Assembly: GCF_021026335.1 (NCBI RefSeq)
Contig: NZ_JAJNCY010000002.1
Coordinates: 490,401-554,400, forward strand
DNA: 64,000 bases
Origin: Rhizobium sp. C1
Lineage (GTDB): Bacteria; Pseudomonadota; Alphaproteobacteria; Rhizobiales; Rhizobiaceae
Reading direction: 5' to 3'
This document shows positions 15,240 to 27,930 of the stretch, one piece after another. The notes under the pieces were generated by a model. The model ran no database searches. It had not been told where the DNA came from and was given only the letters and a program-made list of their open reading frames with translations. Position 1 is the stretch's first letter. Every line of letters begins with the position of its first letter. A program made the translations under genes and the position numbers.

Positions 15240-17339
15240 ATGGCCCGCGAATATAAAATCGAAGACTACCGCAATTTCGGTATCATGGCGCATATCGACG
15301 CCGGCAAGACGACGACGACCGAGCGCATCCTGTACTACACCGGTAAGTCCCACAAGATCGGCGAAGTCCATGACGGCGCTGCTACCATGGACTGGATGGA
15401 GCAGGAGCAGGAACGCGGCATCACGATCACGTCTGCTGCGACCACGACCTTCTGGAAGGGCCGTGACGGCAAGGCCCGCCGCTTCAACATCATCGACACC
15501 CCCGGCCACGTTGACTTCACCATCGAAGTCGAGCGTTCGCTGCGCGTTCTCGACGGTGCGATTGCCCTTCTCGATGCCAACGCCGGCGTAGAGCCGCAGA
15601 CGGAAACCGTCTGGCGTCAGGCTGAGAAGTACAATGTTCCGCGCATGATCTTCTGCAACAAGATGGACAAGACCGGCGCTGACTTCTACCGTTCGGTAGA
15701 AATGATCAAGACGCGTCTTGGTGCCACCGCTGTTGTCATGCAGCTCCCGATCGGCGCTGAAAGCGACTTCCTCGGCGTTGTCGACCTCATCGAGATGAAC
15801 GCTCTCGTCTGGCGCGATGAATCGCTTGGCGCACAGTGGGATGTCGTTGAAATCCCGGCTGACCTGAAGGCCAAGGCTGAAGAATATCGCGAAAAGCTGA
15901 TCGAGACGGTTGTCGAGATCGACGAAGAAGCGATGGAAGCCTATCTGAACGGCGAAATGCCCGACAACGACAAGATCCGCGCTCTGGTTCGTCGCGGCAC
16001 GATCGACGTCAAGTTCCACCCGATGTTCTGCGGCACTGCCTTCAAGAACAAGGGTGTTCAGCCGCTGCTCGACGCCGTTGTCGACTACCTGCCGTCGCCG
16101 CTCGACATTCCGGCGATCAAGGGTATCGACGCGAAGACGGAAGCTGAAATCGAGCGTCACGCTGACGACAACGAGCCGCTTTCCATGCTCGCATTCAAGA
16201 TCATGAACGACCCCTTCGTTGGTTCGCTCACCTTCGCGCGCATCTATTCGGGCAAGCTCGAAAAGGGCGTCTCGGTCATGAACACGGTCAAGGACAAGCG
16301 CGAGCGCGTCGGCCGCATGCTGCAGATGCACTCGAACAGCCGCGAAGACATCGACGAAGCCTTCGCAGGCGATATCGTGGCTCTGGCTGGCTTGAAGGAA
16401 ACGACGACGGGCGACACGCTCTGCGATCCGCTGAAGCCGGTTATCCTTGAGCGCATGGAATTCCCGGAACCGGTTATCCAGATCGCGATCGAGCCGAAGT
16501 CCAAGGGCGACCAGGAAAAGATGGGCCTCGCGCTCAACCGCCTGGCAGCTGAAGACCCGTCGTTCCGCGTCAAGACCGACCAGGAATCCGGCCAGACGAT
16601 CATTGCCGGCATGGGCGAACTTCACCTCGACATCATCGTCGACCGCATGCGTCGCGAGTTCAAGGTTGAAGCCAACGTCGGTGCGCCGCAGGTTGCCTAC
16701 CGCGAAACGATCACGAAGCTTCACGAAGAAGACTATACGCACAAGAAGCAGTCTGGTGGTACCGGTCAGTTCGCGCGCGTCAAGCTCGTGTTCGAGCCGA
16801 ACCCGGAAGGCGACGACTTCAAGTTTGAATCCAAGATCGTCGGCGGTGCTGTTCCGAAGGAATACATCCCGGGCGTTCAGAAGGGTATCGAAAGCGTTCT
16901 GTCTTCGGGTCCGCTCGCTGGCTTCCCGATGCTCGGCGTAAAGGCCACCCTCATCGACGGCGCCTTCCACGACGTTGACTCCTCGGTACTGGCGTTCGAA
17001 ATCGCTTCCCGTGCCTGCTTCCGTGAAGCAGCGAAGAAGGCCGGCGCTCAGCTCCTCGAGCCGATGATGAAGGTCGAAGTTGTCACGCCGGAAGACTATG
17101 TCGGCGACGTGATCGGCGACCTGAACTCCCGTCGTGGCCAGATTCAGGGCCAGGAACAGCGCGGCGTCGCGATCGTCATCCAGGCAAACGTGCCGCTGGC
17201 GAACATGTTCAAGTACGTCGACAACCTGCGCTCGATGTCGCAGGGCCGCGCTCAGTACTCGATGGTCTTCGATCACTACGCGCCGGTTCCGTCGAACGTC
17301 GCACAGGAAATCCAGGCAAAGTATTCCGGTCAGAAGTGA
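15240..17339 (+). CDS. fusA: Elongation factor G
   Basis: 699 aa. EF-G is the GTPase that drives translocation and, with RRF, ribosome recycling. The P-loop [13 protein letters not shown] (about residues 18-30), DTPGHVD and NKMDK guanine-binding motifs are intact. It has the five-domain length. It lies between rpsG and tuf in the classic str order. Confidence 0.99.
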   Translation: MAREYKIEDYRNFGIMAHIDAGKTTTTERILYYTGKSHKIGEVHDGAATMDWMEQEQERGITITSAATTTFWKGRDGKARRFNIIDTPGHVDFTIEVERSLRVLDGAIALLDANAGVEPQTETVWRQAEKYNVPRMIFCNKMDKTGADFYRSVEMIKTRLGATAVVMQLPIGAESDFLGVVDLIEMNALVWRDESLGAQWDVVEIPADLKAKAEEYREKLIETVVEIDEEAMEAYLNGEMPDNDKIRALVRRGTIDVKFHPMFCGTAFKNKGVQPLLDAVVDYLPSPLDIPAIKGIDAKTEAEIERHADDNEPLSMLAFKIMNDPFVGSLTFARIYSGKLEKGVSVMNTVKDKRERVGRMLQMHSNSREDIDEAFAGDIVALAGLKETTTGDTLCDPLKPVILERMEFPEPVIQIAIEPKSKGDQEKMGLALNRLAAEDPSFRVKTDQESGQTIIAGMGELHLDIIVDRMRREFKVEANVGAPQVAYRETITKLHEEDYTHKKQSGGTGQFARVKLVFEPNPEGDDFKFESKIVGGAVPKEYIPGVQKGIESVLSSGPLAGFPMLGVKATLIDGAFHDVDSSVLAFEIASRACFREAAKKAGAQLLEPMMKVEVVTPEDYVGDVIGDLNSRRGQIQGQEQRGVAIVIQANVPLANMFKYVDNLRSMSQGRAQYSMVFDHYAPVPSNVAQEIQAKYSGQK

Positions 17340-17406
17340 CCGGAATACAACCGAACCTTTTTTGAATTGATGTCCCCGGACGGGGACCAGGAATGGAGAG
17401 CCGGAA

Positions 17407-18582
<1,176 letters not shown>

Positions 18583-18704
18583 TTCGATAATCGGCTAAAC
18601 GGCTTGGGGCAGGGGCTCTGAAGGGTCCCTGTCTCGCTTTAGGTAAGAACAAACGATTCAAAACAGTCCTGCCAGGCGGGACATGTTGAACAAGGACGAA
18701 ACGA

Positions 18705-19013
18705 ATGAACGGCCAGAATATCCGCATCCGCCTGAAGGCGTTTGATCACCGGATCCTCGATGCCTCCACGCGCGAGATCGTGTCGACCGCCAAGCGCACC
18801 GGCGCTTCCGTACGCGGTCCGGTTCCGCTGCCGACCCGCATCGAAAAGTTCACTGTCAACCGGTCGCCCCACGTTGACAAGAAGAGCCGCGAGCAGTTCG
18901 AGATGCGCACGCACAAGCGCCTCCTCGACATCGTGGACCCGACCCCGCAGACGGTTGACGCGCTGATGAAGCTCGATCTCGCCGCCGGTGTCGACGTAGA
19001 AATCAAGCTGTAA
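18705..19013 (+). CDS. rpsJ: 30S ribosomal protein S10 (NusE)
   Basis: 102 aa. S10 is part of the 30S head and also works as NusE, the partner of NusB and NusG in antitermination. The sequence starts [19 protein letters not shown] and is full length. It opens the S10 block. 168 bp without a gene separate it from rplC. Confidence 0.98.
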
Positions 19014-19181
19014 AAGCCTGAAAGTCCGGCGCAAGCCGAAACAACAAGGAAGGTACGTGGCCGCATGGCCAACGTCTTCTAGAAACGGGAAACCAAAGGA
19101 CATCATGTCCGGATGGAATCCTTAAACAAGAGGCAAGAAGGGGCTTCGCGCTCCTAAAGGACTCTCAAAAGGAATGAACCT

Positions 19182-19868
19182 ATGCGTTCAGGTGTGATTG
19201 CACAGAAAGTGGGAATGACACGCGTCTACAACGATGCGGGTGAGCATATCCCGGTAACAGTACTGCGTCTGGAAAACTGCCAGGTGGTAGCCCAGCGCAC
19301 GGAAGACAAGAACGGCTACACGGCTGTTCAGCTCGGCGCCGGTTCCTCGAAGGTGAAGAACACCTCGAAGGCCATGCGCGGCAACTTTGCTGCCGCCAGC
19401 GTTGAGCCGAAGGCGAAGCTCGCCGAGTTCCGCGTTTCCGCCGACAACCTCATCGAAGTCGGCAGCGAGATCGTTGCTTCGCACTTCGTTGCTGGCCAGC
19501 TCGTTGACGTCACCGGCACGACCCAGGGTAAGGGTTTCGCCGGTGCCATCAAGCGCCACAACTTCGGTGGTCTGCGTGCAACGCACGGCGTTTCCGTCTC
19601 GCACCGTTCGCACGGTTCGACGGGTAACAACCAGGACCCGGGCAAGGTCTGGAAGGGCAAGCGCATGGCTGGTCACATGGGCCAGACGCGCGTCACCACC
19701 CAGAACCTGGAAGTCGTCTCCACCGACGAAGCCCGCGGCCTCATCCTCGTCAAGGGTGCAGTTCCCGGTTCCAAGGGCGCATGGATCCTCGTTCGCGATG
19801 CAGTGAAGTCCGGTGCTCCGGAAGCCGCTCCGCGTCCGGCAGGCGTCCGCGCCGCAGAAGCTAAGTAA
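19182..19868 (+). CDS. rplC: 50S ribosomal protein L3
   Basis: 228 aa. L3 is an early assembly protein that reaches toward the peptidyl-transferase centre. The conserved [20 protein letters not shown] loop is present. The last 20 or so residues (from [13 protein letters not shown]) form an alanine/proline-rich tail beyond the usual core. The ATG at 19182 follows AAAAGGA. Confidence 0.97.
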   Translation: MRSGVIAQKVGMTRVYNDAGEHIPVTVLRLENCQVVAQRTEDKNGYTAVQLGAGSSKVKNTSKAMRGNFAAASVEPKAKLAEFRVSADNLIEVGSEIVASHFVAGQLVDVTGTTQGKGFAGAIKRHNFGGLRATHGVSVSHRSHGSTGNNQDPGKVWKGKRMAGHMGQTRVTTQNLEVVSTDEARGLILVKGAVPGSKGAWILVRDAVKSGAPEAAPRPAGVRAAEAK

Positions 19869-19881
19869 GGGAGCCTTGATT

Positions 19882-20502
19882 ATGGATCTGACCGTCAAAA
19901 CCCTCGAGGGCAAGGACGCAGGGAAGGTTTCTCTTTCCGACGCAATCTTCGGCCTCGAAGTCCGTGAGGACATCATTGCCCGCATGGTGCGCTACCAGCT
20001 CGCTGCCAAGCGCCAGGGCACCCATCAGTCTCTGACCCGCGGCGAAGTTTCCCGCACGGGTGCAAAGATGTTCAAGCAGAAGGGTACGGGCCGCGCCCGC
20101 CATCACTCTGCACGCGCTCCGCAGTTCCGCGGCGGTGGTAAGGCTCATGGTCCGGTTTCCCGCGACCATTCCTACGACCTGCCGAAGAAGGTCCGCGCTC
20201 TGGCCCTGCGCCATGCGCTGTCCGCCAAGGCGAAGGCTGAAGAGCTGATCATCGTTGACAACCTGGTTGCCAACGAAGCCAAGACCAAGGCTCTTGCCGG
20301 TGCATTCGCCGGCCTCGGCCTGACCAACGCTCTCATCATCGGTGGCGCCGAGCTTGACGCAAACTTCAAGCTGGCCGCTCAGAACATCCCGAATATCGAT
20401 GTTCTTCCGGTTCAGGGCATCAACGTTTATGACATCCTGCGCCGCGGCAAGCTCGTGCTTTCCAAGGCTGCGGTTGAAGCTCTGGAGGAGCGGTTCAAAT
20501 GA
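19882..20502 (+). CDS. rplD: 50S ribosomal protein L4
   Basis: 206 aa. L4 lines the exit tunnel. The start is ATG at 19882, 13 bp after rplC. The long basic loop with [21 protein letters not shown] is intact. In gammaproteobacteria L4 represses the S10 operon; whether this holds here is unknown. The stop overlaps the rplW start (ATGA). Confidence 0.97.
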   Translation: MDLTVKTLEGKDAGKVSLSDAIFGLEVREDIIARMVRYQLAAKRQGTHQSLTRGEVSRTGAKMFKQKGTGRARHHSARAPQFRGGGKAHGPVSRDHSYDLPKKVRALALRHALSAKAKAEELIIVDNLVANEAKTKALAGAFAGLGLTNALIIGGAELDANFKLAAQNIPNIDVLPVQGINVYDILRRGKLVLSKAAVEALEERFK

Positions 20503-20792
20503 CTGATCTTCGCCACTACGATGTGATCCGTACTCCCGTGATCACGGAAAAGTCGACGCTGGTTTCTGAACAGAACCAGGTTGTATTCAACGTCGCCAAG
20601 GACGCCTCGAAGCCTGAAATCAAGGCTGCCGTCGAAGCGCTCTTCGGTGTGAAGGTCAAGGCCGTGAACACGCTGGTCCGCAAGGGCAAGACGAAGCGTT
20701 TCCGTGGCTTTGCCGGCAAGCAGTCGGACGTCAAGAAGGCCGTCGTCACGCTCGTTGACGGTCAGTCCATCGACGTCTCCACCGGACTGTGA
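20499..20792 (+). CDS. rplW: 50S ribosomal protein L23
   Basis: 97 aa. L23 sits at the tunnel exit and docks trigger factor and SRP. The start overlaps the rplD stop by 4 bp, which implies translational coupling. The conserved [10 protein letters not shown] start and the basic loop near [10 protein letters not shown] are present. Confidence 0.97.
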   Translation: MTDLRHYDVIRTPVITEKSTLVSEQNQVVFNVAKDASKPEIKAAVEALFGVKVKAVNTLVRKGKTKRFRGFAGKQSDVKKAVVTLVDGQSIDVSTGL

Positions 20793-20804
20793 GGGTAAAC
20801 GACA

Positions 20805-21641
20805 ATGGCATTGAAGAATTACAACCCCACGACCCCGAGCCAGCGTCAGCTGGTCATCGTGGACCGTTCCGGCCTCTACAAGGGCAAGCCGGTCAAGTCG
20901 CTGACGCAGGGTCTGACCTCCAAGGGCGGCCGCAACAACATGGGCCGCATCACCGTTCGCTTTATCGGCGGCGGTCACAAGCGGACCTACCGTCTCGTCG
21001 ACTTCAAGCGTCGCAAGTTTGACGTTGAAGGCACGATCGCGCGTCTCGAGTATGACCCGAACCGCACGGCGTTCATCGCACTGGTGGACTACGCCGACGG
21101 CGAACAGGCCTACATCCTTGCTCCGCAGCGTATCGCTGAAGGCGACAAGGTCATCGCTTCCGACAAGGCAGTGGACGTGAAGCCCGGCAACACCATGCCG
21201 CTTCAGTTCATCCCGGTCGGCACGATCATCCACAACGTCGAACTGAAGCCCGGCAAGGGCGGTCAGGTCGCCCGTTCGGCTGGCGCTTACGCCCAGCTCG
21301 TCGGCCGCGACCAGGGCATGGCGATCCTTCGTCTGAACTCGGGCGAACAGCGCCTCGTTCATGCGACCTGCCTCGCCACGATCGGCGCAGTGTCCAACCC
21401 GGACCACGGCAACATCAACGACGGCAAGGCCGGTCGTTCGCGCTGGCGCGGCAAGCGTCCGCACGTTCGCGGCGTCGTCATGAACCCGGTCGACCACCCG
21501 CATGGTGGTGGTGAAGGCCGTACGTCGGGTGGTCGCCATCCGGTGACCCCGTGGGGCAAGCCCACCAAGGGCAAGCGCACCCGTTCGAACAAGTCCACGG
21601 ACAAGTTCATCATGCGCTCGCGCCACCAGAAGAAGAAGTAA
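20805..21641 (+). CDS. rplB: 50S ribosomal protein L2
   Basis: 278 aa. L2 supports subunit association and the peptidyl-transferase centre. The C-terminal segment [20 protein letters not shown] contains the conserved histidine region. It starts 12 bp after rplW, within the S10 block. Confidence 0.98.
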   Translation: MALKNYNPTTPSQRQLVIVDRSGLYKGKPVKSLTQGLTSKGGRNNMGRITVRFIGGGHKRTYRLVDFKRRKFDVEGTIARLEYDPNRTAFIALVDYADGEQAYILAPQRIAEGDKVIASDKAVDVKPGNTMPLQFIPVGTIIHNVELKPGKGGQVARSAGAYAQLVGRDQGMAILRLNSGEQRLVHATCLATIGAVSNPDHGNINDGKAGRSRWRGKRPHVRGVVMNPVDHPHGGGEGRTSGGRHPVTPWGKPTKGKRTRSNKSTDKFIMRSRHQKKK

Positions 21642-21655
21642 GAGAGGTAGTCATA

Positions 21656-21934
21656 ATGGCTCGTTCAGTTTGGAAAGGCCCGTTTGTTGACGGCTATCTT
21701 CTCAAGAAGGCTGAGAAGGTCCGCGAAGGCGGTCGTGCGGAAGTGATCAAGATCTGGAGCCGTCGCTCCACGATCCTGCCGCAGTTCGTTGGTCTGACGT
21801 TTGGCGTCTACAACGGCAGCAAGCATATCCCGGTTGCTGTCAATGAAGACATGGTCGGCCACAAGTTCGGTGAATTCGCTCCGACCCGTACCTACTACGG
21901 TCACGGCGCGGACAAGAAGGCGAAGAGGAAGTAA
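21656..21934 (+). CDS. rpsS: 30S ribosomal protein S19
   Basis: 92 aa. S19 forms a 30S head complex with S13. The start is ATG at 21656 ([18 protein letters not shown]) behind GAGAGG. The frame extends upstream inside rplB, but without ribosome-site support. rplV begins two bases after the stop. Confidence 0.97.
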   Translation: MARSVWKGPFVDGYLLKKAEKVREGGRAEVIKIWSRRSTILPQFVGLTFGVYNGSKHIPVAVNEDMVGHKFGEFAPTRTYYGHGADKKAKRK

Positions 21935-21936
21935 TC

Positions 21937-22323
21937 ATGGGTAAGGCTAAGACCGAACGCCGGCTTGCCGACAACGAAGCGCAGGCAATTGCCCGCACGC
22001 TTCGCGTAAGCCCCCAGAAGCTCAACCTTGTTGCCGCGACCATTCGCGGCAAGAAGGTCGACAAGGCTCTCGCCGAGCTTGAATTCTCGCGCAAGCGCAT
22101 TGCCGCCCAGGTCAAGAAGACCCTGGAATCGGCCATCGCGAACGCTGAAAACAACCACGATCTCGACGTCGACTCGCTCGTTGTCGCAGAGGCTTATGTT
22201 GGCAAGTCGATCGTCATGAAGCGTTTCCACGCTCGTGGCCGCGGCCGTGCATCGCGTATCGAAAAGCCCTTCGCGCACCTGACGATCATCGTTCGGGAAG
22301 TTGAACAAGGGGAGGCCGCATAA
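21937..22323 (+). CDS. rplV: 50S ribosomal protein L22
   Basis: 128 aa. L22 contributes the beta-hairpin that narrows the exit tunnel (region around [20 protein letters not shown]). It starts immediately after rpsS, and its last base is shared with the rpsC start (TAATGG), so translation is probably coupled. Confidence 0.97.
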   Translation: MGKAKTERRLADNEAQAIARTLRVSPQKLNLVAATIRGKKVDKALAELEFSRKRIAAQVKKTLESAIANAENNHDLDVDSLVVAEAYVGKSIVMKRFHARGRGRASRIEKPFAHLTIIVREVEQGEAA

Positions 22324-23054
22324 TGGGCCAGAAGATTAATCCGATCGGCTTCCGCCTCGGCATCAACCGTACCTGGGACAGCCGTTGGTTCGCCGACAAC
22401 GCCGAATACGGCCAGCTGCTTCATGAAGACCTGGCCATCCGCGCCTACCTCATGGAAGAGCTGAAGGCTGCCGGCATCGCCAAGGTGGTCATCGAGCGTC
22501 CGCACAAGAAGTGCCGCGTCACGATCCACTCGGCTCGTCCGGGCCTGATCATCGGCAAGAAGGGCGCAGACATCGAGAAGCTTCGCAAGAAGATCTCGAC
22601 GATGACGAACTCCGAAACGCACCTCAACATCGTTGAAGTGCGCAAGCCGGAAATCGACTCGACGCTCGTCGCCCAGTCGATCGCCCAGCAGCTCGAGCGC
22701 CGCGTGGCTTTCCGCCGTGCGATGAAGCGTGCCGTTCAGTCGGCCATGCGTCTCGGCGCCGAAGGCATCAAGATCACCTGCGCCGGCCGTCTCGGCGGTG
22801 CAGAAATCGCACGCACCGAGTGGTATCGCGAAGGTCGCGTTCCGCTTCACACGCTCCGCGCCGACATCGACTATGGTGTAGCCGAAGCTGAAACCGCGTT
22901 TGGCATCTGCGGCATCAAGGTCTGGATCTTCAAGGGCGAAATCCTTGAACACGACCCGATGGCCTCTGAGCGCCGCGCAACCGAAAGCGACGCGCAAGGG
23001 TCGAACAACCGTGAACGTGGTGAGCGTAACGAGCGCCGCCGCGAGAACGCTTGA
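22323..23054 (+). CDS. rpsC: 30S ribosomal protein S3
   Basis: 243 aa. S3 forms the mRNA entry site. It has an N-terminal KH domain with [15 protein letters not shown], and the C-terminal domain with [13 protein letters not shown]. The last 25 or so residues are a charged tail rich in arginine, serine and asparagine. It overlaps rplV by one base. Confidence 0.98.
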   Translation: MGQKINPIGFRLGINRTWDSRWFADNAEYGQLLHEDLAIRAYLMEELKAAGIAKVVIERPHKKCRVTIHSARPGLIIGKKGADIEKLRKKISTMTNSETHLNIVEVRKPEIDSTLVAQSIAQQLERRVAFRRAMKRAVQSAMRLGAEGIKITCAGRLGGAEIARTEWYREGRVPLHTLRADIDYGVAEAETAFGICGIKVWIFKGEILEHDPMASERRATESDAQGSNNRERGERNERRRENA

Positions 23055-23092
23055 TCTACGCTGGCGAAAGATAAGCTCGGAGAAGTAAGAAA

Positions 23093-23506
23093 ATGTTGCA
23101 GCCAAAGCGTACAAAATACCGCAAGCAGTTCAAGGGCCGCATCCATGGCGTTGCCAAGGGCGGTTTTGACCTGGCTTTCGGAGAATTCGGCCTGAAGTCG
23201 CAGGAGCCGAACCGCGTCAATGCTCGCGAGATCGAAGCGGCCCGCCGCGCGATCACGCGTTACATGAAGCGCGCCGGTCGCGTATGGATCCGCGTATTCC
23301 CTGACGTTCCGGTCACCAAGAAGCCGACCGAAGTCCGCATGGGTAAGGGTAAGGGTTCGGTCGAATACTGGGCAGCCAAGGTCAAGCCCGGCCGGATCAT
23401 GTTCGAAATCGATGGTGTCAGCGAAGAAATCGCCCGCGAGGCGCTTCGTCTCGGCGCCGCCAAGCTCTCTGTCAAGACGCGCTTCGTGCAGCGTATTGCA
23501 GAGTAA
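23093..23506 (+). CDS. rplP: 50S ribosomal protein L16
   Basis: 137 aa. L16 lies near the A-site tRNA elbow. It begins [19 protein letters not shown] and contains [19 protein letters not shown], both family hallmarks. rpmC follows after 12 bp. Confidence 0.98.
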   Translation: MLQPKRTKYRKQFKGRIHGVAKGGFDLAFGEFGLKSQEPNRVNAREIEAARRAITRYMKRAGRVWIRVFPDVPVTKKPTEVRMGKGKGSVEYWAAKVKPGRIMFEIDGVSEEIAREALRLGAAKLSVKTRFVQRIAE

Positions 23507-23518
23507 GGAGTGACTGAG

Positions 23519-23719
23519 ATGAAAGCTTCCGACGTCCGCTCGTTGAGCGCCGATCAGTTGAACGATGAGCTTGCCAAGCTGAAGAAGGAGCAGTTCAACC
23601 TGCGCTTCCAGAAGGCAACCGGCCAGCTCGAGAAAGCAGCCCGCGTGAAGGAAGTCCGCAAGGACATCGCACGCATCAAGACCATTGCGGCCCAAAAGGC
23701 AGCAGAAGCCAAGGCTTGA
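23519..23719 (+). CDS. rpmC: 50S ribosomal protein L29
   Basis: 66 aa. L29 sits beside L23 at the tunnel exit. The ATG at 23519 is chosen because AAGGAG (23505-23510) is 8 bp upstream; an in-frame GTG at 23510 overlaps that ribosome site. The family segment [18 protein letters not shown] is present. Confidence 0.96.
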   Translation: MKASDVRSLSADQLNDELAKLKKEQFNLRFQKATGQLEKAARVKEVRKDIARIKTIAAQKAAEAKA

Positions 23720-23732
23720 AGGATACAATAAT

Positions 23733-23966
23733 ATGCCGAAACGCATTCTGCAGGGCACCGTAGTCAGCGACAAGAACGACAAGACCGTTGTCGTTCGCGT
23801 CGAACGCCGTTTTGCCCATCCCCTGCTTCAGAAGACCGTTCGCCGGTCCAAGAAGTACAAGGCGCATGACGAAACCAACCAGTACAAGGTCGGCGACGTC
23901 GTTTCCATCGAGGAATGCGCACCGATCTCCAAGGATAAGCGCTGGACGGTTGTTGCCGCCCAGTGA
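23733..23966 (+). CDS. rpsQ: 30S ribosomal protein S17
   Basis: 77 aa. S17 binds 16S rRNA early in assembly. The sequence [20 protein letters not shown] is the conserved start. It is the last gene of the S10 block; an intrinsic terminator-like hairpin lies 68 bp after its stop. Confidence 0.97.
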   Translation: MPKRILQGTVVSDKNDKTVVVRVERRFAHPLLQKTVRRSKKYKAHDETNQYKVGDVVSIEECAPISKDKRWTVVAAQ

Positions 23967-24034
23967 ATTATGAAGATTTCGGGCAGGGGCCTTGCCTTTG
24001 TCCCAGAAATCTGTATGAAGCAGCCATTGGCGTG

Positions 24035-24064
24035 AAGGACGCTGGAATCAGCGTCCTTTTGCTT
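24035..24064 (+). terminator. Terminator at the S10/spc boundary
   Basis: A perfect 10-bp stem, AAGGACGCTG (24035-24044) against CAGCGTCCTT (24049-24058), with loop GAAT and followed by TTGCTT. It lies in the 292-bp rpsQ-rplN gap, which otherwise shows no coding signal and should also hold the spc promoter. Confidence 0.75.
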
Positions 24065-24258
24065 TACGCGCTCGGCAGGTCCTTGATTGGATACCACCTT
24101 GCAAAAGATCCTTCCGCGCGAAAAAACATCCAGGCGTGTTCCCGAAAGCCGGTTTCGGTGTTCGGTCTAAGAACATGCCGCTTTGAATGTGTCCATAAGC
24201 TGGAATAGGGGCCTCTCAGAGGCCAACCGTTCCGGTCAATAATAGAAGGCGACCTGAC

Positions 24259-24627
24259 ATGATTCAGATGCAGACTAACCTCGACGTTGCCGACAATTCC
24301 GGCGCACGTCGTGTCATGTGCATCAAGGTGCTGGGCGGCTCCAAGCGCAAGTACGCTTCCATCGGCGACATCATTGTCGTTTCGATCAAGGAAGCCATCC
24401 CGCGCGGCCGCGTCAAGAAGGGTGACGTGATGAAGGCGGTTGTCGTGCGCACCGCCAAGGACATCCGTCGTCCGGACGGCAGCGTCATCCGCTTCGATAA
24501 CAACGCAGCCGTTCTTATCGACAACAAGAAAGAGCCGATCGGCACCCGTATCTTCGGACCGGTTCCGCGCGAACTTCGCGCCAAGAACCACATGAAGATC
24601 ATCTCGCTGGCTCCGGAAGTGCTGTAA
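24259..24627 (+). CDS. rplN: 50S ribosomal protein L14
   Basis: 122 aa. L14 is at the subunit interface and is the site of action of the silencing factor RsfS. It begins [20 protein letters not shown]. It is the first gene of the spc block after a terminator-bearing spacer, and rplX follows after 11 bp. Confidence 0.98.
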   Translation: MIQMQTNLDVADNSGARRVMCIKVLGGSKRKYASIGDIIVVSIKEAIPRGRVKKGDVMKAVVVRTAKDIRRPDGSVIRFDNNAAVLIDNKKEPIGTRIFGPVPRELRAKNHMKIISLAPEVL

Positions 24628-24638
24628 GGAGCTGACCG

Positions 24639-24950
24639 ATGCAAAAGATTCGTAAAGGCGACAAGGTTGTCGTTCTGACCGGCAAGGACAAGGGCAAGTC
24701 TGGCGAAGTCGTCAGCGTCAGCCCGAAGGAAAACCGCGCGGTCGTCCGTGGCGTCAACGTTGTTGTTCGTCACCAGAAGCAGACGCAGACCCAGGAAGCT
24801 GGTCTCGTCCGTAAGGAGGCCTCCATCGACCTCTCCAACCTCGCGATCGCCGACCCCAAGGACGGCAAGCCGACCCGCGTCGGTTTCAAGATCGAAGGCG
24901 ACAAGAAGGTTCGTGTGGCCAAGCGTTCGGGAGTTGTGATCGATGGCTGA
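24639..24950 (+). CDS. rplX: 50S ribosomal protein L24
   Basis: 103 aa. L24 initiates 50S assembly. The KOW motif ([20 protein letters not shown]) is at residues 5-25. The gene overlaps the start of rplE by 8 bp. Confidence 0.97.
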   Translation: MQKIRKGDKVVVLTGKDKGKSGEVVSVSPKENRAVVRGVNVVVRHQKQTQTQEAGLVRKEASIDLSNLAIADPKDGKPTRVGFKIEGDKKVRVAKRSGVVIDG

Positions 24951-25500
24951 GACCAAGTACGAGCCCCGGCTCAAGAAGGACTACGTTGAGCGTATCCGCA
25001 AGGCGATGCAGGAGCAGTTCTCCTACGCCAACGAGATGCAGATTCCGAAGCTCGACAAGATCGTCATCAACATGGGTGTGGGCGAGGCAACTGCCGACTC
25101 CAAGAAGCCCACGGTTGCTGCCGCTGACCTCACGGCAATCGCCGGCCAGAAGGCCGTCGTGACCCGCGCCCGCAACTCGATTGCAGGCTTCAAGGTTCGT
25201 GAGAATATGCCGATCGGCGCAAAGGTCACCCTGCGCGGCGCTCGCATGTATGAATTCCTTGACCGTCTCGTGAACATCGCTCTCCCGCGCGTTCGCGACT
25301 TCCGGGGCCTGAACCCGAAGAGCTTTGACGGCCGTGGCAACTTCGCCATGGGCATCAAGGAGCACATTGTGTTCCCTGAAATCAACTACGACAAGGTTGA
25401 TCAGATGTGGGGCATGGACATCATCGTTTGTACGACGGCTACCAAGGACGACGAAGCACGGGCTCTTCTGAAAGAGTTCAACTTCCCGTTCCGCGCGTAA
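24943..25500 (+). CDS. rplE: 50S ribosomal protein L5
   Basis: 185 aa. L5 binds 5S rRNA and contacts the 30S head. The conserved [11 protein letters not shown] segment and C-terminal [20 protein letters not shown] are present. It overlaps rplX by 8 bp, which suggests coupled translation. Confidence 0.98.
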   Translation: MAETKYEPRLKKDYVERIRKAMQEQFSYANEMQIPKLDKIVINMGVGEATADSKKPTVAAADLTAIAGQKAVVTRARNSIAGFKVRENMPIGAKVTLRGARMYEFLDRLVNIALPRVRDFRGLNPKSFDGRGNFAMGIKEHIVFPEINYDKVDQMWGMDIIVCTTATKDDEARALLKEFNFPFRA

Positions 25501-25533
25501 TCGTTACGGCAAGCGTTTAGAAGGAAGCACAAA

Positions 25534-25839
25534 ATGGCGAAAGTCAGCGCAGTCGAAAAGAACAAGCGCCGCCGCAAGCTGGTAGCCGGTCAGGCTAACA
25601 AGCGCGCCGCGCTCAAGGCTGTGATCATGAACCAGGAACTGCCCATCGAGGAGCGGTTCAAGGCAACCCTGAAGCTTGCGGCTCTGCCGCGCAATGGCTC
25701 CAAGACCCGCATCCGTAACCGTTGCGAAGTCACCGGCCGTCCGCGCGCTTACTACCGTAAGCTCAAGATGTCGCGTATCGCGCTCCGTGAACTTGGCAAC
25801 TTCGGCTCCGTGCCGGGCCTCGTCAAGTCGAGCTGGTAA
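25534..25839 (+). CDS. rpsN: 30S ribosomal protein S14
   Basis: 101 aa, the long zinc-independent form: the C-terminal region reads [19 protein letters not shown], without the CXXC pairs of the short zinc form. It lies between rplE and rpsH in the usual spc order. Confidence 0.97.
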   Translation: MAKVSAVEKNKRRRKLVAGQANKRAALKAVIMNQELPIEERFKATLKLAALPRNGSKTRIRNRCEVTGRPRAYYRKLKMSRIALRELGNFGSVPGLVKSSW

Positions 25840-25854
25840 GAGGGAGACAGGCAA

Positions 25855-26253
25855 ATGACGATGACTGATCCTCTGGGCGATATGCTCACACGTATCCGCA
25901 ACGGCGTATCCCGCCGCAAGTCCTCCGTAACGACGCCGGCTTCCAAGCTGCGCGCTCGCGTACTGGATGTCCTGCAGGCTGAAGGCTACATCCGCGGCTA
26001 CTCCGAAGTGACGTTCGACAACGGCAAGACCGAACTGTCGATCGAACTGAAGTACTACGAAGGCGCGTCCGTGATCCGTGAGATCGCCCGCGTTTCCAAG
26101 CCGGGCCGCCGGGTTTATGTCTCGGTCAAGTCCATTCCGCAGGTCGCGAACGGCCTCGGCATCACCATCCTTTCGACTCCGAAGGGTGTGATGGCCGATC
26201 ACCAGGCTCGCGAACAGAATGTTGGTGGCGAGGTTCTCTGCTCGGTCTTCTAA
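25855..26253 (+). CDS. rpsH: 30S ribosomal protein S8
   Basis: 132 aa. S8 binds the central domain of 16S rRNA; in E. coli it represses the spc operon. It begins with [17 protein letters not shown], and the C-terminal GGEVLCSVF is intact. AGGGAG lies 8 bp before the ATG at 25855. Confidence 0.97.
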   Translation: MTMTDPLGDMLTRIRNGVSRRKSSVTTPASKLRARVLDVLQAEGYIRGYSEVTFDNGKTELSIELKYYEGASVIREIARVSKPGRRVYVSVKSIPQVANGLGITILSTPKGVMADHQAREQNVGGEVLCSVF

Positions 26254-26295
26254 GACTGAGCAGGATCTCCATAACGAACAGACAGGTTTGATAAA

Positions 26296-26829
26296 ATGTC
26301 TCGTATCGGTAAAAAGCCCGTTCCGGTCCCTGCAGGTGTGACGGCTTCTGTCGAAGGACAGAAGGTTTCCGCAAAGGGCCCGAAGGGCGAGCTGCACTTC
26401 GTCGTCAATGACGAAGTCCTCGTAAAGTTCGAAGATAACGCTGTCGTAGTCACGCCGGCGACGCAGTCGAAGGACGCTCGGTCGAAGTGGGGCATGTCCC
26501 GCACGATGATCGAGAACATCTTCAAGGGCGTCAAGGAAGGCTACGAGCGCAAGCTCGAAATCAACGGCGTCGGTTACCGCGCAGCGCTCCAGGGCAAGAA
26601 CCTGCAGCTCGCGCTCGGCTTCTCGCACGACGTGATCTATGAGCCGCCGCAGGGCATCACCATTGCCGTTCCGAAGCCGACGGAAATCGTCGTCTCCGGC
26701 ATCGACAAGCAGATTGTCGGCCAGGTCGCTGCAGAAATCCGCGAATATCGTGGCCCCGAACCCTACAAGGGCAAGGGCGTCAAGTACGCTGGTGAACGCA
26801 TCGTCCGCAAGGAAGGCAAGAAGAAGTAA
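26296..26829 (+). CDS. rplF: 50S ribosomal protein L6
   Basis: 177 aa. L6 is near the sarcin-ricin loop. It starts [15 protein letters not shown] and ends with the signature [20 protein letters not shown]. rplR starts 12 bp downstream. Confidence 0.98.
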   Translation: MSRIGKKPVPVPAGVTASVEGQKVSAKGPKGELHFVVNDEVLVKFEDNAVVVTPATQSKDARSKWGMSRTMIENIFKGVKEGYERKLEINGVGYRAALQGKNLQLALGFSHDVIYEPPQGITIAVPKPTEIVVSGIDKQIVGQVAAEIREYRGPEPYKGKGVKYAGERIVRKEGKKK

Positions 26830-26841
26830 GGATAACGCGAT

Positions 26842-27204
26842 ATGGCTAGCAGGAAAGAAACTCTTGTGCGTCGCGCCAGCCGCGTTCGCCGTCAGCTCAA
26901 GAAGGTGGCCAATGGCCGCGCGCGGCTCTCCGTACACCGCACTTCGAAGAACATCTACGCCCAGATCATCGATGACGTTGCCGGCCGCACGCTGGCAGCT
27001 GCTTCGACCCTCGACACCGGCCTCAAGTCTTCGCTGAAGACCGGCGCCGATGTTGCTGCCGCCGCCGCCGTTGGCAAGCTCGTCGCCGAGCGTGCTGCTG
27101 CTGCCGGCGTCAAGTCGGTCGTCTTCGATCGTGGCGCCTTCCTCTACCACGGCCGCGTCAAGGCGCTCGCCGAGGCAGCCCGCGAAGGCGGTCTGGAGTT
27201 CTAA
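26842..27204 (+). CDS. rplR: 50S ribosomal protein L18
   Basis: 120 aa. L18 binds 5S rRNA with L5 and L25. The sequence has the basic N-terminus ([12 protein letters not shown]) and the conserved [21 protein letters not shown]-terminus. A hairpin-containing 143-bp gap precedes rpsE. Confidence 0.98.
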   Translation: MASRKETLVRRASRVRRQLKKVANGRARLSVHRTSKNIYAQIIDDVAGRTLAAASTLDTGLKSSLKTGADVAAAAAVGKLVAERAAAAGVKSVVFDRGAFLYHGRVKALAEAAREGGLEF

Positions 27205-27212
27205 GTTCGGAT

Positions 27213-27232
27213 CCGGGGCGTTATTGCCCCGG
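27213..27232 (+). terminator. Hairpin in the rplR-rpsE spacer
   Basis: CCGGGGC (27213-27219) pairs with GCCCCGG (27226-27232) around a 6-nt loop, followed by tttccatt and then a second small palindrome (TCGGGattaaaCCCGA). It could be an attenuator or a processing site inside the spc block. Confidence 0.45.
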
Positions 27233-27347
27233 TTTCCATTCTCGGGATTAAACCCGAATTCGCCGGATCGGCTTGCACCTCAAGAGAGGGCAGGGCGGTC
27301 CATCATTGTTTGCCGATTGCACCCGGAAAAGAAAAAGGAAAAGGACA

Positions 27348-27917
27348 ATGGCACAGAAAGAACGTGCACCGCGCGAAGAGCGTCAGGGCCGTGAAGAGCG
27401 CGACAGCGAATTTGTCGACAAGCTCGTAGCAATCAACCGCGTCGCCAAGGTGGTCAAGGGTGGCCGTCGTTTCGGCTTCGCAGCACTCGTTGTCGTCGGC
27501 GACCAGAAGGGCCGCGTCGGCTTCGGTCACGGCAAGGCTCGTGAAGTGCCGGAAGCGATCCGCAAGGCAACCGAGTCCGCCAAGCGTGACCTGATCTTCG
27601 TTCCGCTGCGCGATGGCCGCACGCTGCACCACGACGTGCACGGCCGCCACGGCGCCGGCAAGGTTCTGCTCCGCTCGGCCAAGGCCGGTACGGGCATCAT
27701 CGCAGGCGGCCCGATGCGCGCCGTTTTCGAAACGCTCGGCATGCATGACGTCGTCGCCAAGTCGACCGGTTCGTCGAACCCCTACAACATGGTTCGCGCA
27801 ACCTTCGACGCCCTCAAGCATCAGGTTCACCCGAAGGACATCGCAGCTCAGCGCGGCATCAAGTATGCTACGCTTCAGGCTCGCCGTGCTGCCTCGGGCG
27901 CTTCCTCTGAAGAATAA
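27348..27917 (+). CDS. rpsE: 30S ribosomal protein S5
   Basis: 189 aa. S5 contributes to translational accuracy and the mRNA helicase activity of the 30S. The start is ATG at 27348 ([11 protein letters not shown]) behind AAAGGA. The domain with [20 protein letters not shown] and the C-terminal domain are complete. Confidence 0.98.
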   Translation: MAQKERAPREERQGREERDSEFVDKLVAINRVAKVVKGGRRFGFAALVVVGDQKGRVGFGHGKAREVPEAIRKATESAKRDLIFVPLRDGRTLHHDVHGRHGAGKVLLRSAKAGTGIIAGGPMRAVFETLGMHDVVAKSTGSSNPYNMVRATFDALKHQVHPKDIAAQRGIKYATLQARRAASGASSEE

Positions 27918-27930
27918 GGGGATTTGATCC

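Noticed and set aside
23963..24208. 81-codon frame in the rpsQ-rplN gap
   Set aside because: It spans the terminator hairpin, overlaps the rpsQ stop, and lacks coding bias; the region is better explained as the S10/spc boundary.
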